Positions 61,452-64,000 of a stretch of 64,000 bases of DNA are shown here, piece after piece. The notes under the pieces were generated by a model. That model was not told the DNA's origin. It made no database searches and saw only the letters and a list, made by a program, of their open reading frames with translations. Origin of the DNA: Vibrio furnissii CIP 102972 (lineage in GTDB: Bacteria; Pseudomonadota; Gammaproteobacteria; Enterobacterales; Vibrionaceae); NCBI RefSeq assembly GCF_000176175.1, contig NZ_ACZP01000014.1:992001-1056000 (forward strand), given 5' to 3'. Numbering within the stretch: the stretch's first letter is position 1; every line of letters begins with the position of its first letter. The position numbers and the translations under genes are program-made.

Positions 61452-62711
61452 TTATTTCGAGGTTGGGTGCGGCGTGCGCGCCGATTTTTTCCAAGGCACG
61501 GCGAGCAGCGCGAAGATGCCGAGCGCATAAAACATTGACCAACCCAAACAGATAAATACACCGGTACACAGCAGCAGCGCGATGGCGGCCAGTACTTTGG
61601 CAAAACCGTGCAGCAGTTTGTAGGCGGCGAACATCGCCAACAGGTAAACCAACACAAAAATGCTGTTGGCCAGTTTCAGGAAGAATTCCAGATTCAATCC
61701 AGACCACTGGGCGACGACACAAGAGACCAACAAAATGAGGCCGACGATCCACGTGGCGTGCGCGGGCACGCCGCGGCGTGACAATTTCGCCACAGCACTG
61801 TTTGGACGGTATTCACGCGCTTGCGTCCACACCATGCGCGACAGGCTTTGCGTGTAGAGGTTCACACTCGCAAAGCAGGCGAAAAAACCCACTAGGCTGA
61901 TCAAAATGGCAGCGTTGGCGCCGAACAGTTGATCGCTCAGCCATGGAATCGATGCGCTATCAAATTGGGGGCTGCCGTAGGCGCCAAATTTCAGGATTAC
62001 CACCGAGCAGACCCAATAGGTTGCACCGGCGACAAAACAGCCCACCAGAATCGCAATCGGAAAATCGCGTTGCGGATTCTTAAACTCTTCCCCCATGTGC
62101 GCGAAAGCTTCAATGCCGACAAAACACCAGAACATGACCCCCAGCGCGGCGCCGATAGGCCACATCGATGCTTGGGTTAACGGTGGCATCTTCAGATCGT
62201 CACTGCTGACATCACCGACCACAAAGAAAGAAGCGATCAGCACAAAGATGCTCAACGCGATGACCGTTTGCAGACGGCCGGAGGATTTGGTACCCGCCAA
62301 ATTGACACCAATCAGCAGCGCGATGGTCAGCGCTTGTGCCAATAAAGGGTGGTCAATCGGAGCGGGTAACAGTTGCTGTAAAAACCCGGCAGCCAAAGCA
62401 ATTGCTGCGGGAACGCCTACAGGAATGACGCTAACAAAAAGCCAAGCGACCGCGCGCTCTAAGCGGGCGTTAAACGCTTGTCGGACGAAATAGGCCGTGC
62501 CACCGGCGTTTGGGTAACGTTTACCCAAGGCGGCAAAGGTCAGGGCGATCGGGCAGATGGCGACAAACAAAATCAACCACGCCCACAACGAGAACTCACC
62601 CGCAATCCCTGCCGCAATGGCAGGAATCATGAATAAGCCCGTACCCATTAATGTTGTTGAAAGCTGCCCGATACCGGACAAAAGAGTGATGTCTTGTCTG
62701 AGTTGCTGCAC
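61452..62711 (-). CDS. YjeH-type amino-acid exporter (APC family)
   Basis: Protein of 419 residues with about twelve membrane segments. Start ITLLSGIGQLSTTLMGTGLFMIPAIAAG has the APC GxG motif. E. coli YjeH exports methionine and branched-chain amino acids. Divergent from an Lrp/AsnC regulator with twin palindromes between them, so amino-acid-triggered control is likely. Confidence 0.88.
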   Translation of the reverse strand: MQQLRQDITLLSGIGQLSTTLMGTGLFMIPAIAAGIAGEFSLWAWLILFVAICPIALTFAALGKRYPNAGGTAYFVRQAFNARLERAVAWLFVSVIPVGVPAAIALAAGFLQQLLPAPIDHPLLAQALTIALLIGVNLAGTKSSGRLQTVIALSIFVLIASFFVVGDVSSDDLKMPPLTQASMWPIGAALGVMFWCFVGIEAFAHMGEEFKNPQRDFPIAILVGCFVAGATYWVCSVVILKFGAYGSPQFDSASIPWLSDQLFGANAAILISLVGFFACFASVNLYTQSLSRMVWTQAREYRPNSAVAKLSRRGVPAHATWIVGLILLVSCVVAQWSGLNLEFFLKLANSIFVLVYLLAMFAAYKLLHGFAKVLAAIALLLCTGVFICLGWSMFYALGIFALLAVPWKKSARTPHPTSK

Positions 62712-63018
62712 GTTCTCGTTCCCTGATCTTTATTATGATTCCCTGTCCATTTGGCATTGCACCAACATAGGGCTTATGGGGAAAAGGATACGCTTAAGTT
62801 GTTGTTTATGCATCTGCCAAAGTGGCTGGCTTTCACGTCAAATTGACGCATTTTCTTGGCTTTACCGTCATTTTGACGGTTAAAGTATGCGGAAAGTGTG
62901 AGAACAAGTAGTCTCACTGGGAAATTTATGTCAAATTAGCGAGGAATCAACAGGATAAGTTGGTGGTTTTTCACCGTGACTGTGCGACGAAAAACCTATT
63001 TGTGTGGAAATTATAAAA
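62712..63018. promoter_or_regulatory. yjeH / Lrp-type divergent control region
   Basis: CGTCAAATTGACG (62836-62848) and ACCGTCA-TTT-TGACGGT (62864-62880) are perfect palindromes with centres 30 bases apart. A third, imperfect copy TGTCAAATTAGCG is at 62929-62941. Likely binding sites of the adjacent Lrp-type regulator. Confidence 0.7.
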
Positions 63019-63468
63019 ATGGATAAATTTGACAACCAGATCATCAACTTACTTCGGCGTGATGCGCGAATGTCCGTGAGTGACATCGCACGTGAAGTGA
63101 GTCTTTCCCGTTCCGCCATTACGGCCCGAATCAAGAAACTCGAACAGGATAAAGTCATTTTGGGCTACCACGCTCAAGTTGCGCAGCCCGAAACAAATAA
63201 CAATGTGTGCGCTTACTTCGCGCTGAAGTTTGATACCTCGGCCAGTTTGCATTCGTGTGAGCGGTACGCCGAAAAATTGTATCAACTGCCGGGGATCAAA
63301 TGGTGCCATGCCATCAGCGGGGAAACCGATTTGATGCTGTATGTGGAAGTGGAGAGCATGGCAGAGCTCAATGCGATTCGCGATGAATTGCAGCTCAACC
63401 CGCAACTGCGGAATTTGATGACGCACGCGGTACTCAAAGAGTTTTTCAATACCAAAAAGCAGGTGTGA
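63019..63468 (+). CDS. Lrp/AsnC-family regulator
   Basis: Protein of 149 residues. HTH DNQIINLLRRDARMSVSDIAREVSLSRSAITARIKKLEQDKVI, then a RAM ligand domain with PGIKWCHAISGETDLMLYVEVES. ATG 63019 gives the normal family start; GTG 63004 is in frame. Likely controls the divergent exporter. Confidence 0.92.
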   Translation: MDKFDNQIINLLRRDARMSVSDIAREVSLSRSAITARIKKLEQDKVILGYHAQVAQPETNNNVCAYFALKFDTSASLHSCERYAEKLYQLPGIKWCHAISGETDLMLYVEVESMAELNAIRDELQLNPQLRNLMTHAVLKEFFNTKKQV

Positions 63469-63556
63469 ATGAACGCACAACCGACTGTGGAACAAGGTGA
63501 GCAGGCGATGGCGCAACGATGTCTTACCAACCAACCAACCGACAAGTGAGTGACGT

Positions 63557-64000
63557 ATGAATCACATCAACCTTAATCTGCTGCGCTCGCTCAAAGTTCT
63601 GCTGGATGAGTGTCATGTCAGCCAAGCCGCCCATAAACTCAACATCACGCAGTCTGCGGTGAGTCGTCAGCTCAGTCAGTTGCGCGAGCTGTTTGCCGAT
63701 CCGCTGTTGGTGCGTGATGGCAATCAGTTGATCCCGACACCGAAAGCGTTACAGCTTCAAGCCAAACTCGAGCATTGGTTTCTCGAACTCGATGAGTTGA
63801 TGGTGGAGGCTGAATTTGAGCCTGCGCAATGGAAAGGGGAGTTTGTGTTGGCGTCGAGTGACTACGTGGCGCAATTTATCTTGCCAGAGATTGTTGAAGC
63901 GATGGCAGTGCAATCGCCGCAGGTGTCGGTCAAATACTCTCTTTGGCAGCCCGATTTGCTGCCGCAGATGGCAGAATCCGACATTCAACTGGCCTCTACC
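63557..64000 (+). CDS. LysR-family regulator (3' end cut by window)
   Basis: Open from ATG 63557 to the window end, 148 codons visible. N-terminal HTH MNHINLNLLRSLKVLLDECHVSQAAHKLNITQSAVSRQLSQLRELFADPLLVRDGN is LysR type, of the NodD/LeuO-like subgroup that starts with L-N-L-L-x-x-L. The sensor domain begins EFVLASSDYVAQFILP. Target unknown. Confidence 0.9.
   Translation, partial: MNHINLNLLRSLKVLLDECHVSQAAHKLNITQSAVSRQLSQLRELFADPLLVRDGNQLIPTPKALQLQAKLEHWFLELDELMVEAEFEPAQWKGEFVLASSDYVAQFILPEIVEAMAVQSPQVSVKYSLWQPDLLPQMAESDIQLAST

Noticed and set aside
1..64000. tRNA, rRNA, phage, integron or insertion-sequence genes
   Set aside because: None was recognised by eye; a tRNAscan or Rfam search was not possible here.

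Overview
The window is a chromosomal stretch from a gamma-proteobacterium, almost certainly a Vibrio. The evidence is the hut/hmu haem cluster with tonB1-exbB1-exbD1, the malK/malEFG divergon, the RlmC, PyrC, SpeG and Rof homologues, a curli locus and a LuxI/LuxR pair. The combination recalls the V. fluvialis/V. furnissii group, but the species cannot be fixed from this sequence alone. No rRNA, tRNA, CRISPR array, phage or insertion sequence was recognised.

Layout. (1) 1-18143 is a pectin/rhamnogalacturonan and L-rhamnose utilisation region. It holds a secreted pectin methylesterase fused to an SGNH acetylesterase (cut by the left edge), eda, kdgK, an AraC-type regulator, rhaD-rhaM-rhaA-rhaB, a GH105 hydrolase behind a TRAP transporter (P, Q, M), an alpha/beta hydrolase, an RpiB-like isomerase, kdgF, a YgjV membrane protein, kduD and the IclR-type regulator kdgR. 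Read as one pathway: the polymer is deacylated outside the cell, unsaturated oligomers enter by TRAP, GH105 releases rhamnose and an unsaturated uronate, the rha enzymes take the rhamnose, and KdgF / RpiB-like / KduD / KdgK / Eda take the uronate to pyruvate and glyceraldehyde 3-phosphate. (2) 18226-25401 holds a cNMP/CBS/DUF294 protein with a 3'-5' exonuclease, a 2OG-Fe(II) oxygenase, rof, speG, a small membrane protein, and a MocR regulator facing an EamA permease. (3) 25496-29551 is a curli locus, csgGFE facing csgBAC, with no csgD. (4) 29589-35191 is malK facing malEFG. (5) 35528-43074 holds a small hypothetical, a thioesterase, a convergent luxI/luxR pair, a GlpR-type repressor, a second EamA/AraC pair, an M14-type peptidase/deacylase and a DUF808 membrane protein. 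(6) 43167-51683 holds rlmC, pyrC, a MOSC-ferredoxin reductase fusion, an AraC-like protein without a visible HTH, a lysophosphatidate-type acyltransferase, a secreted 20-residue-repeat protein, yfcZ and a TetR regulator. (7) 51764-58928 is the haem locus: tonB-exbB-exbD-hutB-hutC-hutD facing hutW-hutX-hutZ. (8) 59263-64000 holds a chemoreceptor, a YjeH-type exporter facing an Lrp/AsnC regulator, and a LysR gene cut by the right edge.

The most informative non-coding signals are candidate operators that fit their neighbours: KdgR-like boxes at kdgK and in the kduD/kdgR gap, a lux box before luxI, a PurR box before pyrC, a FadR box before the acyltransferase, a GlpR-like inverted repeat before glpR, twin palindromes between yjeH and its Lrp-type regulator, and direct repeats between MocR and EamA. 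All were matched by eye to consensus sequences recalled from memory. Less expected are 18-bp tandem repeats that are open as a 57-codon frame, 14-bp iterons upstream of the TetR gene, an orphan terminator before the chemoreceptor, and a terminator placed so that luxR transcription would run antisense through luxI.
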